DNA from: Candidatus Latescibacterota bacterium
GTDB taxonomy: Bacteria; Latescibacterota; UBA2968; UBA8231
DNA: 52,967 bases
Assembly (NCBI GenBank): GCA_022820485.1
Contig: JAJEFJ010000104.1
Coordinates: 1 to 52,967 of the forward strand
Reading direction: 5' to 3'
Positions within the stretch are counted from its first letter, which is position 1, and each line of letters begins with the position of its first letter. The position numbers and the translations under genes are program-made. The notes beneath the pieces were generated by a model. The model ran no database searches. It was not told the origin of the DNA and saw only the letters and a program-made list of their open reading frames with translations. Shown here one piece after another: positions 40,553 through 49,952 of this stretch.

Positions 40553-41722
40553 ATGGCAATAATACGACCTAAGATCCTCGTCGTCGATGACGAGCCAGAT
40601 TTAGAGCACCTAGTAAGGCAGCGCATGCGCCGCGAAATTCGCTCGGGCCAGTACAGCTTTATGTTTGCCCAAAACGGCGTTGAAGCCCTAGAGGTGCTAA
40701 CCGAAGAGCAAGACGTCGACATGGTGCTCTCGGATATTAACATGCCGCGGATGGACGGACTCACCTTGCTAGAGCAGATCCCCAAGGTGGACCCCAACAT
40801 CCGCTCGGTCATCGTCTCGGCCTACGGCGACATGAAGAACATCCGCACGGCCATGAACCGGGGCGCGTTTGACTTTATCACCAAGCCCATCGACTTCGAG
40901 GACATGAAGGTGACCATCCAGCGCACCTTGCGCCATCTGGAGTCGTGGCGCGAGGCGCTGGAATCGCGCGACAAATTGGTCGCCCTGCAAAACGAACTCA
41001 GCGTGGCCAACAAGATGCAGCAGTCCATCTTGCCCACCAGTTTCCCCACGGGTTCGGGCTTTGAAATTTTTGGCGGCATGAAGCCCGCACGCGATGTCGG
41101 TGGCGATTTCTTCGACGTCTTGACCCTTGAAGACGGCCGCATCGGCCTCGTCGTCGCCGATGTCTCGGACAAGGGCGTGCCGGCGGCCCTGTTTATGATG
41201 TCGAGCCGCACCCTGCTGAAAGGCTCGGCCATTGGCCTCGATTCGCCGGGCAAGGTGTTGAGCGAAGTAAATCAACTGCTGCAAGAAGAAAACGACGCCG
41301 CCATGTTCGTAACCGTCTTTTACGCGACTTTCGATCCAGCAACCGGTGAGTTGGCCTATGCCAATGGCGGGCACAATACGCCGCTGGTGGTCCACGCCGA
41401 TGGCAGCTCGACCGTGATTCCGCCGACCGGCGGGGTGGCGCTCGGCGTGGTGCCAGATTTCACTTTTGACGAAAGCTCGATGTTCCTGCAACCCGGCGAC
41501 CGCGTCGTCTTGTACACCGATGGCGTCACCGAGGCCGAAAACGACCAAGGCGACCAGTTCGAGCTAGAGCGTTTGTGCAAAATTTTCACCGACGGGACAC
41601 CTATGGACGCCCGCGCTACCAACGAGGCGGTTTTTGCGGCGGTTGAAGCCTTTGCCGGCGATGCCCCTCAATTTGACGACGTCACCTGCCTGACGCTTCG
41701 CCGCAGCGAGACCGACCAATGA
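40553..41722 (+). CDS. Response regulator with PP2C/SpoIIE phosphatase output
   Basis: 389 aa. Residues 6-125 are a receiver domain (ILVVDDEPD; phospho-acceptor Asp61 in MVLSDINMPRMDG; KPID). A coiled-coil linker (about 130-165) leads to a SpoIIE/RsbU-type phosphatase domain with GGMKPARDVGGDFFDVL, VVADVSDKGVPAALFM, YANGGHNTPLV and DRVVLYTDGVTEAEN. It should dephosphorylate a STAS antagonist when the receiver is phosphorylated. It overlaps the anti-sigma kinase gene (ATGA). Upstream in-frame codons from 40337 overlap the dehydrogenase gene and are not used. Confidence 0.92.
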   Translation: MAIIRPKILVVDDEPDLEHLVRQRMRREIRSGQYSFMFAQNGVEALEVLTEEQDVDMVLSDINMPRMDGLTLLEQIPKVDPNIRSVIVSAYGDMKNIRTAMNRGAFDFITKPIDFEDMKVTIQRTLRHLESWREALESRDKLVALQNELSVANKMQQSILPTSFPTGSGFEIFGGMKPARDVGGDFFDVLTLEDGRIGLVVADVSDKGVPAALFMMSSRTLLKGSAIGLDSPGKVLSEVNQLLQEENDAAMFVTVFYATFDPATGELAYANGGHNTPLVVHADGSSTVIPPTGGVALGVVPDFTFDESSMFLQPGDRVVLYTDGVTEAENDQGDQFELERLCKIFTDGTPMDARATNEAVFAAVEAFAGDAPQFDDVTCLTLRRSETDQ

Positions 41723-42141
41723 GCGCCCAAAGATCGCTGCTCATCGCGACTGAACTAGACGAACTGCACAAGGTCAACGCCGCTATTGAGGAGCTAGCAG
41801 AGGAAGAAAACTGGTCCCCAGACGTCACCTTTCAGATTGGGCTAGCCGTCGAGGAATTGGGGGTCAACATCGTCAACTACGGACACGATGACGATCAAAC
41901 CCACGAGATCAAGATCGTCATCTCCTCAGAGGACGAGGCGATCACCATCGAGATCGAGGACGACGGCCACGCCTTCAATCCACTCGTCGATGCTCCAGAG
42001 CCAGACTTGAACGCCGAGGTTGAGGACCGCACCGTGGGCGGGCTGGGCATCCACCTCGTGCGCACCATGATGGACGAGGTCCGCTACCAGCGACAGCAAA
42101 ACAAGAACTGCCTGACCTTGGTCAAGCGGAGGGATAGTTGA
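41719..42141 (+). CDS. Anti-sigma factor serine kinase (RsbW/SpoIIAB-like)
   Basis: 140 aa GHKL ATPase. N box: VEELGVNIVNYGHDD; G1 box: IEDDGHAFNPL; G2: GGLGIHLVRTMMDEV. Such kinases phosphorylate a STAS antagonist and hold a sigma factor or another target. It overlaps the phosphatase gene upstream by 4 bp (ATGA) and the binding-protein gene downstream (TTGA). No sigma factor gene lies in the window. Confidence 0.9.
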   Translation: MSAQRSLLIATELDELHKVNAAIEELAEEENWSPDVTFQIGLAVEELGVNIVNYGHDDDQTHEIKIVISSEDEAITIEIEDDGHAFNPLVDAPEPDLNAEVEDRTVGGLGIHLVRTMMDEVRYQRQQNKNCLTLVKRRDS

Positions 42142-43331
42142 GTAGCGCGCTTGCCCGATGCGCGACCGCGCTGCTGATTGCGAGTGCTGCGCTTGGCGAG
42201 GAACTTTCGGCTGAGCTCAAGTCGAAGCAGTCCGGCGTCTCTGACCGGAGTATCCTCTTTGGCCAATCCGCCGCCTTTAGCGGCCCAGCCCAAGAGTTGG
42301 GCCGGAACATGCGGCTCGGGATGCAGGCGGCCTTCCGCGAGGTGAATGAGCAGGGCGGGGTCCACGGGCGCCGGCTCGAATTGGTATCGCTCGACGACGG
42401 GTACGAGCCGGAAGCCGCCATCGACAACACCCGCCAGCTAATCGAAGGCGAGCAGGTCTTCGCGCTGATCGGTGCCGTCGGCACCCCAACCTCGCGCGCA
42501 ACTGTTCCCATTGCCGAAGACGCTGGCGTCCCCTACATCGCTCCCTTCACGGGCAGTAGCTTTCTCCGCGATCCCAAGTGGCGCGGCGTGGTCAACCTGC
42601 GCGCCTCCTACTATCAGGAAACCGAAGAAATCGTCGCCCGCCTGACTGAAGACTTGGACATCAAGCGCATTGCCATCATGTACCAAGACGACTCCTTCGG
42701 CCGGGAGGGATTTCGCGGTGTGCGCCGTGCGCTAGAACGTCGCGAGCTATCGCTCGTGGCGGTCGGCGTGTATCCGCGCAACACCAAGGCGGTAAAAACC
42801 GCGCTGCTCGACCTGCGCAGCGGCCAGCCCCAAGCCGTGATTTTAGTCGGGACCTATCAGCCGGTCGCCACCCTCATCGCCTGGGCGCAGGCGACGAATT
42901 TCACCCCCATCTTTGTGACCATCTCCTTCGTGGGCAGTAAAGCATTGGCGCGGGAACTCGGCCCCGCCGGCACGGGGGTTATCGTCTCACAGGTCGTGCC
43001 CTTCCCAACAGCCACCGAGCCGACCATCGTCGGCTCGTACCGCCGCGCCCTCACAGCTCACGCCCCGAGAGCAGAGCCTAGCTTTGTCTCGTTCGAGGGC
43101 TACCTAGCCGGCCGCCTAGCCATCGCCGCCCTCACCGGCTGCGGGCGGGCGGTCAGCCGCGCCTGTTTATTAGACAACTTGCGCAGTGCCGATGTCATCA
43201 ACCTAGATGGGTTCGAGCTCCGCTATGGAGACGGCGATAATCAGGGTTCGGACGCGGTCTTCCTCACCGTGCTCGACAGCGACGGCCAATACCACCCCAT
43301 CCGCTCTTTGAAAAGCGCGACGAAGCCATGA
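42138..43331 (+). CDS. Periplasmic binding protein, branched-chain amino acid type (Peripla_BP_6)
   Basis: 397 aa. It starts with TTG at 42138, overlapping the previous stop (TTGA) and preceded by GGAGGGATAG. A short signal-like N-terminus (ARCATALLIASAALG) precedes a type I periplasmic fold: ILFGQSAAFSGPAQELGRNMRLGMQAAFREVNEQGGVHGRRLELVSLDDGYEPEAA, TPTSRATVPIAEDAGVPYIAPFTGSSFLR and YQDDSFGREGFRGVRRAL. No permease or ATPase genes are nearby; instead a sensor kinase gene follows with a 4-bp overlap, so it probably acts as the ligand-binding co-receptor of that kinase. Confidence 0.85.
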   Translation: MSSALARCATALLIASAALGEELSAELKSKQSGVSDRSILFGQSAAFSGPAQELGRNMRLGMQAAFREVNEQGGVHGRRLELVSLDDGYEPEAAIDNTRQLIEGEQVFALIGAVGTPTSRATVPIAEDAGVPYIAPFTGSSFLRDPKWRGVVNLRASYYQETEEIVARLTEDLDIKRIAIMYQDDSFGREGFRGVRRALERRELSLVAVGVYPRNTKAVKTALLDLRSGQPQAVILVGTYQPVATLIAWAQATNFTPIFVTISFVGSKALARELGPAGTGVIVSQVVPFPTATEPTIVGSYRRALTAHAPRAEPSFVSFEGYLAGRLAIAALTGCGRAVSRACLLDNLRSADVINLDGFELRYGDGDNQGSDAVFLTVLDSDGQYHPIRSLKSATKP

Positions 43332-45586
43332 TCTCCCTTCTGAAACGCGTACTCGCCGCCCGACACCGCATCGCCTTTCATCTCTACATGGGCATCGGCA
43401 CGGCCGTAGTCCTCACCATGGTGGCGAGTTTGGTGGCGTGGTTTTCCTTCGACCAAGTCGGCGATGCCCAAAGGCAGGTAAACGAGCGGGCGGTCCCGGA
43501 AATAGCCACCGCTTTTGCAGTCGCCCAGCAAAGCGGCACCCTCGCTGCGGCGGCTCCGCGTTTGGTAGCAGCCGAGACGCCGATGGCCTTTGCTGAGGTC
43601 GCCACCAAAGTCGCCTCCGAGCGAGACGACTTTAAAAAGCAATTGGCGGCCCTAACTCAGCAGGGCGCAGCCGAGGAGCGCTTCGCACGGATTCGCGCCC
43701 GCGGCGACACCCTCATCGCCAACATCAACGCGATTGAGCTTTCGGTGTCCAAGCGCTTTGAGCTCAATGCGCGCAGCCGTGGATTGCAAAAAAACCTAGA
43801 GTCACTGCAAAACGAACTAACTGGCATCTTGATTCCGGCCATCGACGATCAGCTATTCTACACAATGACCGGCTACCGCACCCTCGGCAAACCGTCCGCA
43901 CCCCGCGCTCAACACCTTTCAGAGGCCGAACTTTCTCTCTATCGCGATCTAGCCGAGTTGCAGGAAGGGACCACCACGGCCACGCGCCTGCTGGCCAGTA
44001 CCTTCAACCTATCGGACGTGCTCCTGCTAGAGCCCTTACAGGAGCGCTTCGACTCCACAGTCGATGGCATCGAACGAAAACTCGCTGCGCTCGGCTCAGG
44101 CCCCTTGCACGGCACGCTCGACCAGACCTCTGACCGCCAGATACCCAAAGTTGGCTTCCGCATCGAGCGCGCCTACTTGCATAGCGAACTCGACCAAGCC
44201 TTTAACCGTCTGTTTGACCTAGGCCGAGGGGACGAGAAAATTTTCGCTCTGCGCGCCTTGGAACTCCAGGTCGTTGAACAGCAACGAGCACTGCTTGACC
44301 GCAACCGCGACTTGTCTATTGAATTAGTCTCCGAAGTCGAGGGCCTAGTCAATACGGCCCGAGGGAGCGCACAGGAAGCCACGAAAACCTCCACCCAAGC
44401 CATCTTCACTGGCCGCAAGCTCCTGCTCGCTATTAACGCCATCGGCATCATCGGAGCGATCCTGATCGCTTGGCTGTTAGTGGGTCGGGTGCTGTTGCGC
44501 CGCCTCGAATTTCTGTCGAACCGAATGCGCCGGATGGCAGAAGGCGACCTAGAGGCAAAGATCGAGATGCCCGGGCGCGACGAGGTCGCCGACATGGCCG
44601 CGGCCCTCGAAATTTTCCGCCATAACTCGTTGGAGGCCCAGCGGCTCAACTTGGTGGAAAAACTCGCCGCGGATTTGGAAGAGAAAAATGCCACGCTCGA
44701 AAAGGTGCTCGAAGATCTGCAGCTGGCGCAGGATCAGATCGTCACGCGCGAAAAACTGGCTGCCCTAGGCGAACTCACCGCGGGCGTGGCGCACGAAATC
44801 CAGAACCCCTTGAATTTCGTCAAGAACTTCGCCGAAGTCTCGGAGGAACTGTTAGAGGAATTGCAAGAGGTACTAGAGGAAGAAGACGTAAAGATAAACG
44901 AAGAGCAGCGCGAGCTACTCAACGAGGTCAAGGGCGACTTGACCGACAATCTCGGGCGCATCCGCCACCACGGCGACCGCGCCAACCGCATTGTCCGCGA
45001 CATGCTGCAGATGGGTCGTGGGTCCGGCGAGGCACGGGCCGCGGCTATCAACGACCTGCTCGAAGAACACGCCCGTCTCGCTTTCCACAGCGCCCGAGCG
45101 ACTAATGCGGATTTTCAGCTCGACATCAAGGAGGATTTAGACGAGGGGGTGGGAGAGTTAGAGGTGGTCCCGCAGGATTTGGCTCGCGTTTTTCTGAACA
45201 TGGTGAGCAATGCCTGCTACGCCACCAACGAGAAGCGGCACGCTCCAGAGACGGCATCGGACTACGTTCCCACGCTCTGGATCAGCTCCCGGCGAACGCC
45301 CGATCAAGTCGAAGTCCGCATCCGCGACAATGGGAACGGGATTCCACCGGATGTCGTCGATAAAATTTTCAACCCATTCTTTACAACTAAGCCGACCGAT
45401 CAAGGAACCGGGCTTGGCCTCGCGCTCTCCAACGACATCGTACGCGAACATGGGGGCATCATAAAGGTCCATTCCGAGCCTGGCGAATTTACCGAAATGA
45501 CCATCGAACTGCCCACGGAGCGGTCGGCGTCCTTGCAATCAGACCCAGCCGATTCAGACGCGACCACAACGCCCTCTTCAGTTTAA
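43328..45586 (+). CDS. Membrane sensor histidine kinase with large periplasmic domain
   Basis: 752 aa. TM1 lies at about 17-40 and TM2 at about 360-385, enclosing a helical sensor domain of some 320 residues. HAMP (RMRRMAEGDLEAKIEMPGRDEVADMAAAL) and a coiled coil follow, then the phospho-acceptor His489 in GELTAGVAHEIQNPLNF, an unusually long acidic insert in the dimerisation domain (VSEELLEELQEVLEEEDVKINEEQ), and the ATPase domain (NMVSNACYA, IRDNGNGIPPDVVDKIFNPFFTTK, GTGLGLALS). It overlaps the binding-protein gene (ATGA). Its likely target is the receiver-PP2C protein of the same operon. Confidence 0.92.
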   Translation: MISLLKRVLAARHRIAFHLYMGIGTAVVLTMVASLVAWFSFDQVGDAQRQVNERAVPEIATAFAVAQQSGTLAAAAPRLVAAETPMAFAEVATKVASERDDFKKQLAALTQQGAAEERFARIRARGDTLIANINAIELSVSKRFELNARSRGLQKNLESLQNELTGILIPAIDDQLFYTMTGYRTLGKPSAPRAQHLSEAELSLYRDLAELQEGTTTATRLLASTFNLSDVLLLEPLQERFDSTVDGIERKLAALGSGPLHGTLDQTSDRQIPKVGFRIERAYLHSELDQAFNRLFDLGRGDEKIFALRALELQVVEQQRALLDRNRDLSIELVSEVEGLVNTARGSAQEATKTSTQAIFTGRKLLLAINAIGIIGAILIAWLLVGRVLLRRLEFLSNRMRRMAEGDLEAKIEMPGRDEVADMAAALEIFRHNSLEAQRLNLVEKLAADLEEKNATLEKVLEDLQLAQDQIVTREKLAALGELTAGVAHEIQNPLNFVKNFAEVSEELLEELQEVLEEEDVKINEEQRELLNEVKGDLTDNLGRIRHHGDRANRIVRDMLQMGRGSGEARAAAINDLLEEHARLAFHSARATNADFQLDIKEDLDEGVGELEVVPQDLARVFLNMVSNACYATNEKRHAPETASDYVPTLWISSRRTPDQVEVRIRDNGNGIPPDVVDKIFNPFFTTKPTDQGTGLGLALSNDIVREHGGIIKVHSEPGEFTEMTIELPTERSASLQSDPADSDATTTPSSV

Positions 45587-45916
45587 TTACGACAGCGCGG
45601 CAAGTGCCTCCTCTTCGGAGGCATGGATCGCAATGATCTTGTCAAAGCCGCTGATTTCGAAAATTTCCCGTATCGGCTCCGAAAGCGAGCATAGCGCGAA
45701 CTGAGCGCTGCGCTGCTGGAGCGTTTTGGCAATCAGCAGAAACGTCCGCAGGCCCGCGCTGCTGATGTAGTTGATGGCCGTCAAATCGACGAGCACCGGG
45801 TTGTTGTCCTCGCCGATCGCCTCGCTTAAGGCATCGTGGAAGTCGCGGGCATTGACCCCGTCGATGCGGCCTTCGGGCTTGGCGATTAATACGCCGTCCT
45901 TCTGTTCGGTATTCAC
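45587..45916 (-). CDS. STAS-domain anti-sigma factor antagonist
   Basis: 109 aa, RsbV/SpoIIAA type: LIAKPEGRIDGVNARDFHDAL, VLVDLTAINYISSAGLRTFLLIAKTL and IREIFEISGFDKIIAIHASEEEAL. Serines 52-53 lie in the usual phosphorylation loop. It is the expected substrate of the kinase at 41719-42141 and the phosphatase at 40553-41722. It is convergent with the sensor kinase gene; the two stop codons abut with no terminator between. Confidence 0.9.
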   Translation of the reverse strand: MNTEQKDGVLIAKPEGRIDGVNARDFHDALSEAIGEDNNPVLVDLTAINYISSAGLRTFLLIAKTLQQRSAQFALCSLSEPIREIFEISGFDKIIAIHASEEEALAALS

Positions 45917-45961
45917 TTGATCTCCTACCTTTCTAAATGGTATGCACCGTTTTTATCTGAT

Positions 45962-47347
45962 TTAAGCATTGTTCCGAATTTGGTCAACGTCATCCTGATC
46001 GGGCATGAGCACAAACTCAGGGTACGCTTCGATTCCGAGCTCTGCGGTATCCTGGCCGAGCTCTTCAGCAGTCTGCGACACCCGCACCCCCATTATCTTG
46101 TCTAGAACAAACCACGCAAGCCACGAAGCCGCAAACGCGAACGCGCCTATCGCCAGCACCCCAGTGAGCTGGACGCCGAAGTCGCCACCGGCGGCAATGC
46201 AGACCGCCAAGGTCCCCCAGATGCCGGCGAACAAGTGGACCGGAATCGCGCCTACTATGTCGTCTATTTTGACGACCTCCAAAAATCTCATCCCGCCGAC
46301 GCACAACACGCTGCCCACGGCACCAATTATTAGCGCCCAGTAGTGATCGACGATATCTGGCCCGGCCGTAATGGAGACGAGTCCGGCCAACGCACCGTTG
46401 AGAACGGCCATCAGGTCGATGCGTCCTAGGATGGGCCGCGACAAGAAAAGCGCCGCTATGACGCCGGCTGCGGCCGCGAGGTTGGTATTCACCAGCACAT
46501 GGCTCATGGCGACAGCATCGCTCGCGCTCGACAGCGCAAGCTGCGAGCCGCCGTTGAAGCCAAACCAACCCAGCCACAAAATGAAGACGCCCAAGGTCAC
46601 GGCCGGGACGTTAGAAGGCGGCGTGACCTTGACGCTGCCATCGGCGCGGAATTTCCCGTAGCGCGCCCCGACCACGATCGCCCCGGCCAGCGCAGCCCAA
46701 CCGCCGGTCGAATGCACGATGGTAGAGCCAGCGAAATCCTTAAATCCCATGGCACTGAGCCAGCCGCCGCCCCAAGTCCAAGCCCCGACGATGGGATAAA
46801 TGATTACCGTCAGCACGGCCGTAAAAGCAAAAAACGCCCACAGCTTCACCCTTTCGGCCATCGTTCCCGATACAATAGAAGCGGTTGTCGCCACAAAGAC
46901 CATCTGGAAAAACCAGTCCGACATGGTGGCATGGCCAGCCTTTGTTACGTCTGCGGCGGATGCCGCCTGCCCGGACAACAGCTTGAGCTCATTATCCGAA
47001 GGCCCGTATAAAAACTTGAGAGAGCCGATCCAGCCTTCCTGCACATCGACGTACATGAGGTTGTAGCCGAGCAAGTAATACGTGATCCCGGCAATCGAAT
47101 AAAGCCCGATGTTCTTGAGGCAGATCATGGAGGCGTTCTTGGTGCGCACGGACCCGGCTTCGAGCATGGTAAAGCCCGCGCACATCCACATTATCAGCAC
47201 GCCCCAAACGAGAAACGAGAAGGTGTTGAGAATGAATTGCAGCTCTTCGCCGCTCGCGGCATAGGCCCCGGTCGCCCCCATTAGAAGGCCACTGGCCACA
47301 ATAAATCCGCCCACCCGCAATGCGTCGCCACTCGACTTTCCAATCAT
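45962..47347 (-). CDS. amt: Ammonium transporter (Amt family)
   Basis: 461 aa with an N-terminal signal-like segment and eleven expected helices. Landmarks: NTFSFLVWGVLIMWMCAGFTMLEAGSVRTKNASMICLKN, DWFFQMVFVATTASIVSGTMAERVKLWAF, HSTGGWAALAGAIVVGARYGKF, and FILWLGWFGFNGGSQLAL. It conducts ammonium or ammonia into the cell. A GGAGGGAGATCGAG site precedes the ATG. No PII (glnK) gene adjoins it, although glnD is in the window. Upstream 47348-47489 has no gene and no clear sigma-54 site. Confidence 0.93.
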   Translation of the reverse strand: MIGKSSGDALRVGGFIVASGLLMGATGAYAASGEELQFILNTFSFLVWGVLIMWMCAGFTMLEAGSVRTKNASMICLKNIGLYSIAGITYYLLGYNLMYVDVQEGWIGSLKFLYGPSDNELKLLSGQAASAADVTKAGHATMSDWFFQMVFVATTASIVSGTMAERVKLWAFFAFTAVLTVIIYPIVGAWTWGGGWLSAMGFKDFAGSTIVHSTGGWAALAGAIVVGARYGKFRADGSVKVTPPSNVPAVTLGVFILWLGWFGFNGGSQLALSSASDAVAMSHVLVNTNLAAAAGVIAALFLSRPILGRIDLMAVLNGALAGLVSITAGPDIVDHYWALIIGAVGSVLCVGGMRFLEVVKIDDIVGAIPVHLFAGIWGTLAVCIAAGGDFGVQLTGVLAIGAFAFAASWLAWFVLDKIMGVRVSQTAEELGQDTAELGIEAYPEFVLMPDQDDVDQIRNNA

Positions 47348-47489
47348 CTCGATCTCCCTCCTTTGATCGAGTAAGTGCTAATATAGGAGTTTTAATTATA
47401 GCCAATGACTAATCCTCTTGCAATTTCCGCAACAATATAAGACGACAGAATCCTCTCGGTACGTTGAATATCGTTGCGATTGGCAGCTT

Positions 47490-48287
47490 CTACACCCGCC
47501 CGTCGAATTCTCGTCCCCTGATCAACATAAAGCGAAATTCGCCGCGCGGCTTTTCGCACTCGGTCATCAGGCGCTGTTCCTCGCTTCCAACGCCGAGGTA
47601 CATGGTCTCCGAGCGGAGGTAGTGCAAGGCTAGGCCGCGCCGCCGGTTGGGCGTGGGATTGGCACCTGTGCGGTGGAAGTTGAGTCCATGGTGGAACAAG
47701 CAGGAGCCGGCCGCCAATTCCACTGGCACAGGCTCGGGGATCAGGGGATTTGCCAGAAAGCGGGCTTTGTGCGCCGAATTGATAGGCCCCCATTTGTGAC
47801 TGCCCGGCAGCACGGTCATGCAGCCGTTTTCCACGGTGGCGTCGTCGAGGGCGACCCAGCAGGAGACGTGATCTTGCGGAGCAAACTGCGGCCACGCCAC
47901 GGAATCTTGGTGCCAGTCGGTGACCGTGCCGTGATAGCGGGCTTTCATCATCAACTGGTCGCAGTAGAGTTTGATGTTGGGACCGAGCAAATCCTCGATG
48001 ACATCGACGATCTCCGCCTTGCGGGCCACAGCCTCAAAAAGGGGATCGAAATAGCACAGGTGGGTCATTTTGCGCACCTGATCGAGGCGATCCACCTCAG
48101 CACCGTCTCCCTCGCGGAAAGCAGCTTCCAACTGGACGTAGCGCGGCGGCACGTGGTCGGCTTGGCCCCGAGCGATCTCCTCGCTGCGCTGGCGCAGGGG
48201 CTGCAATTCGTCGTCCGAAAGGATCCGGTGATAAGGCAGGTAGCCCTGTTCCCCAAAGTGGCTTTTTTGCGCTTGCGTCAAGGTCAT
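47490..48287 (-). CDS. Phytanoyl-CoA dioxygenase (PhyH)-like protein
   Basis: 265 aa. Iron ligands are the His and Asp of DWHQDSVAWP and a distal His in LFHHGLNFHRTGANPTPNRRRGLALHYL, with the Arg of that block binding 2-oxoglutarate. The VALDDATVENGCMTVLPGSHKWGP block is diagnostic. It is a cytoplasmic Fe(II)/2-oxoglutarate hydroxylase of unknown substrate. It is last in a minus-strand group with a KDPG-type aldolase and a second PhyH-like gene. The start has an AAGGATTGAGCC site. Confidence 0.88.
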   Translation of the reverse strand: MTLTQAQKSHFGEQGYLPYHRILSDDELQPLRQRSEEIARGQADHVPPRYVQLEAAFREGDGAEVDRLDQVRKMTHLCYFDPLFEAVARKAEIVDVIEDLLGPNIKLYCDQLMMKARYHGTVTDWHQDSVAWPQFAPQDHVSCWVALDDATVENGCMTVLPGSHKWGPINSAHKARFLANPLIPEPVPVELAAGSCLFHHGLNFHRTGANPTPNRRRGLALHYLRSETMYLGVGSEEQRLMTECEKPRGEFRFMLIRGREFDGRV

Positions 48288-48381
48288 GGCTCAATCCTTT
48301 GAACCAACGAGCAGATGTCTCAGTTTTTCAAATCGCTAAGTACAGGATACTATTGGCCGGTACAGTGCCAATGGCTCCGGG

Positions 48382-49065
48382 CTAGCCCGCCATCTCAGCG
48401 CGGATTTCCCGAATCCAATCGACGCTCTGGCGCACCTTGGCCTCCAAACCATCCCAGTCCTTGGCAGCGACGAGTTCCTTGGTAATCAGCTTGGAGCCTG
48501 CGCCGACGGCCGCAACGCCAGCCTCAAACCACGCCTCCAAACTCTCGCGGGTGGCATCAACGCCGCCGGTGGGCATAATCCGAGTCCAAGGACAGGGGCC
48601 GAGCACGGATTTGACAAAAGCCGGACCGCCGACTTCGCTGCCGGGGAATACTTTGACGATCTCGACGCCCAATTCCTCGGCCTGGCCGATCTCACTGACC
48701 GATCCGCAGCCGGGCGAATAGGCAATTTTGCGGCGGTTGCACAGGCGGGCGACCGCCTCGTTGAGCAAGGGGCCGACGACGAAATTCGCGCCGTTGGCAA
48801 TGTAAAGGGCCGCGGTCGGCGCGTCGCAGATCGAGCCAACGCCCATGATGATGTCGATTTTCTCGGCCATCACATGGCGCACAGTCTCGGTGAAGACGTG
48901 GTAGGCTAAATCGCCGCGATTGGTGAATTCAGCGCAGCGAGCACCCCCTCGGGCGCAGGCTTCGACGATGTGGATGGTAGTTTCTGGGTCGGCGTTGTAA
49001 AAGACCGGGACGATACCCGTGTCGTAGATGGCGTTGAGAACGGCCATCCGGTCGTACTGGGCCAT
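48382..49065 (-). CDS. KDPG/KHG-type class I aldolase
   Basis: 227 aa. Blocks: YDTGIVPVFYNADPETTIHIVEACARGGARCAEFTNRG, VGSICDAPTAALYIANGANFVVGPLLNE, YSPGCGSVSEIGQAEELGVEIVKVFPGSEVGGPAFVKSVLGP and IMPTGGVDATRESLEAWFEAGVAAVGAGSKL. The Schiff-base Lys is in VKVFPG. It would split 2-keto-3-deoxy sugar acids (or 4-hydroxy-2-oxoglutarate) into pyruvate and an aldehyde. It lies 19 bp after the first PhyH-like gene. Confidence 0.9.
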   Translation of the reverse strand: MAQYDRMAVLNAIYDTGIVPVFYNADPETTIHIVEACARGGARCAEFTNRGDLAYHVFTETVRHVMAEKIDIIMGVGSICDAPTAALYIANGANFVVGPLLNEAVARLCNRRKIAYSPGCGSVSEIGQAEELGVEIVKVFPGSEVGGPAFVKSVLGPCPWTRIMPTGGVDATRESLEAWFEAGVAAVGAGSKLITKELVAAKDWDGLEAKVRQSVDWIREIRAEMAG

Positions 49066-49084
49066 TGTGTCTCCTTAAAGCGAA

Positions 49085-49846
49085 TTATCGAGCAGCAGAG
49101 GCAAAGGGTATGTGCTGCTCGGGAAAGTTGCCGTAGCGGTCCTCGCCGCGCACCAAGGTGGTCGGATACTTGTTGCCCAGCGAATTGAGCTCGGGCTGTG
49201 CAACGTGCGGGGCCACGTAGCGCAGCGTCAGTCCGCAACGGCGGCGATTGGAGGTATTGGGATTGCTGGCGTGGAATACCTGGCCGTCGTGGATAGATAT
49301 TTGGCCCGGCGCGAGCACCAAATCGACGGCGTGGCTGTCATCGACGAGTTCGTCGGGAATCTCCTGATTAATGCTGAGCAGATTGCCGACTCTAGCCGAC
49401 TCGCCGTGCGTGGCAATGCCGTTTTTGTGCGAGCCAGGGATGACCCGCATACAGCCGTTTTCCACATCGCTGGCATCCACGGCCACCCAAGCGGTGTGGG
49501 CCTCGGGCGGCTCTAAACCCCAGTAAGTGACGTCCTGGTGCCAAGCCACAAAGTGCTTGGCCTCTGGGTCGGGATATTTGCAGAAAAAGTGCGTCGAGAG
49601 CAGCATAATGTCCTCGCCCATGACCCCCTGCATGGCGTCGAGGATGCGCGGGTCCGTGGCCATCTGCCAGATGAATTCTTCGTCGAGATGGCGCGCTTGC
49701 AGGCCGATCTGGCACTTTTCGCGGCCCTCGCGGGCTTCCAATTCGTCGAAGCAGGCGCGGAAGTGATCGATATCGCTGGCGCTGAACAGGTCGATGCCCG
49801 TTAGAAAGCCTTGCTCGGCATACGTCTGGGTGGCGTCTTGGGTCAT
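49085..49846 (-). CDS. Phytanoyl-CoA dioxygenase (PhyH)-like protein
   Basis: 253 aa from the ATG at 49846 with a CGGAGCCACC site; upstream codons to 49972 overlap the divergent promoter region. Iron ligands: WHQDVTYWG (His, Asp) and IHDGQVFHASNPNTSNRRRCGLTLRYV (His, then Arg for 2-oxoglutarate). The VAVDASDVENGCMRVIPGSHKNG block matches the other PhyH-like protein, but the two are only moderately similar. First gene of the PhyH-aldolase-PhyH group. Confidence 0.88.
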   Translation of the reverse strand: MTQDATQTYAEQGFLTGIDLFSASDIDHFRACFDELEAREGREKCQIGLQARHLDEEFIWQMATDPRILDAMQGVMGEDIMLLSTHFFCKYPDPEAKHFVAWHQDVTYWGLEPPEAHTAWVAVDASDVENGCMRVIPGSHKNGIATHGESARVGNLLSINQEIPDELVDDSHAVDLVLAPGQISIHDGQVFHASNPNTSNRRRCGLTLRYVAPHVAQPELNSLGNKYPTTLVRGEDRYGNFPEQHIPFASAAR

Positions 49847-49952
49847 GGTGGCTCCGTTTTTGTAGTGCTGCGATTCCGTGTATATATTGCACAAATCCCC
49901 CGCGCGAAACAAGACTCGGTTCGCCGCGTCAACACATATGAGGAAGGCCGCA

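Noticed and set aside
47360..47470. Possible sigma-54 promoter ahead of the ammonium transporter (minus-strand TTGCGGAAATTGCA)
   Set aside because: The -24 GG is missing and the distance between the two boxes is too short.
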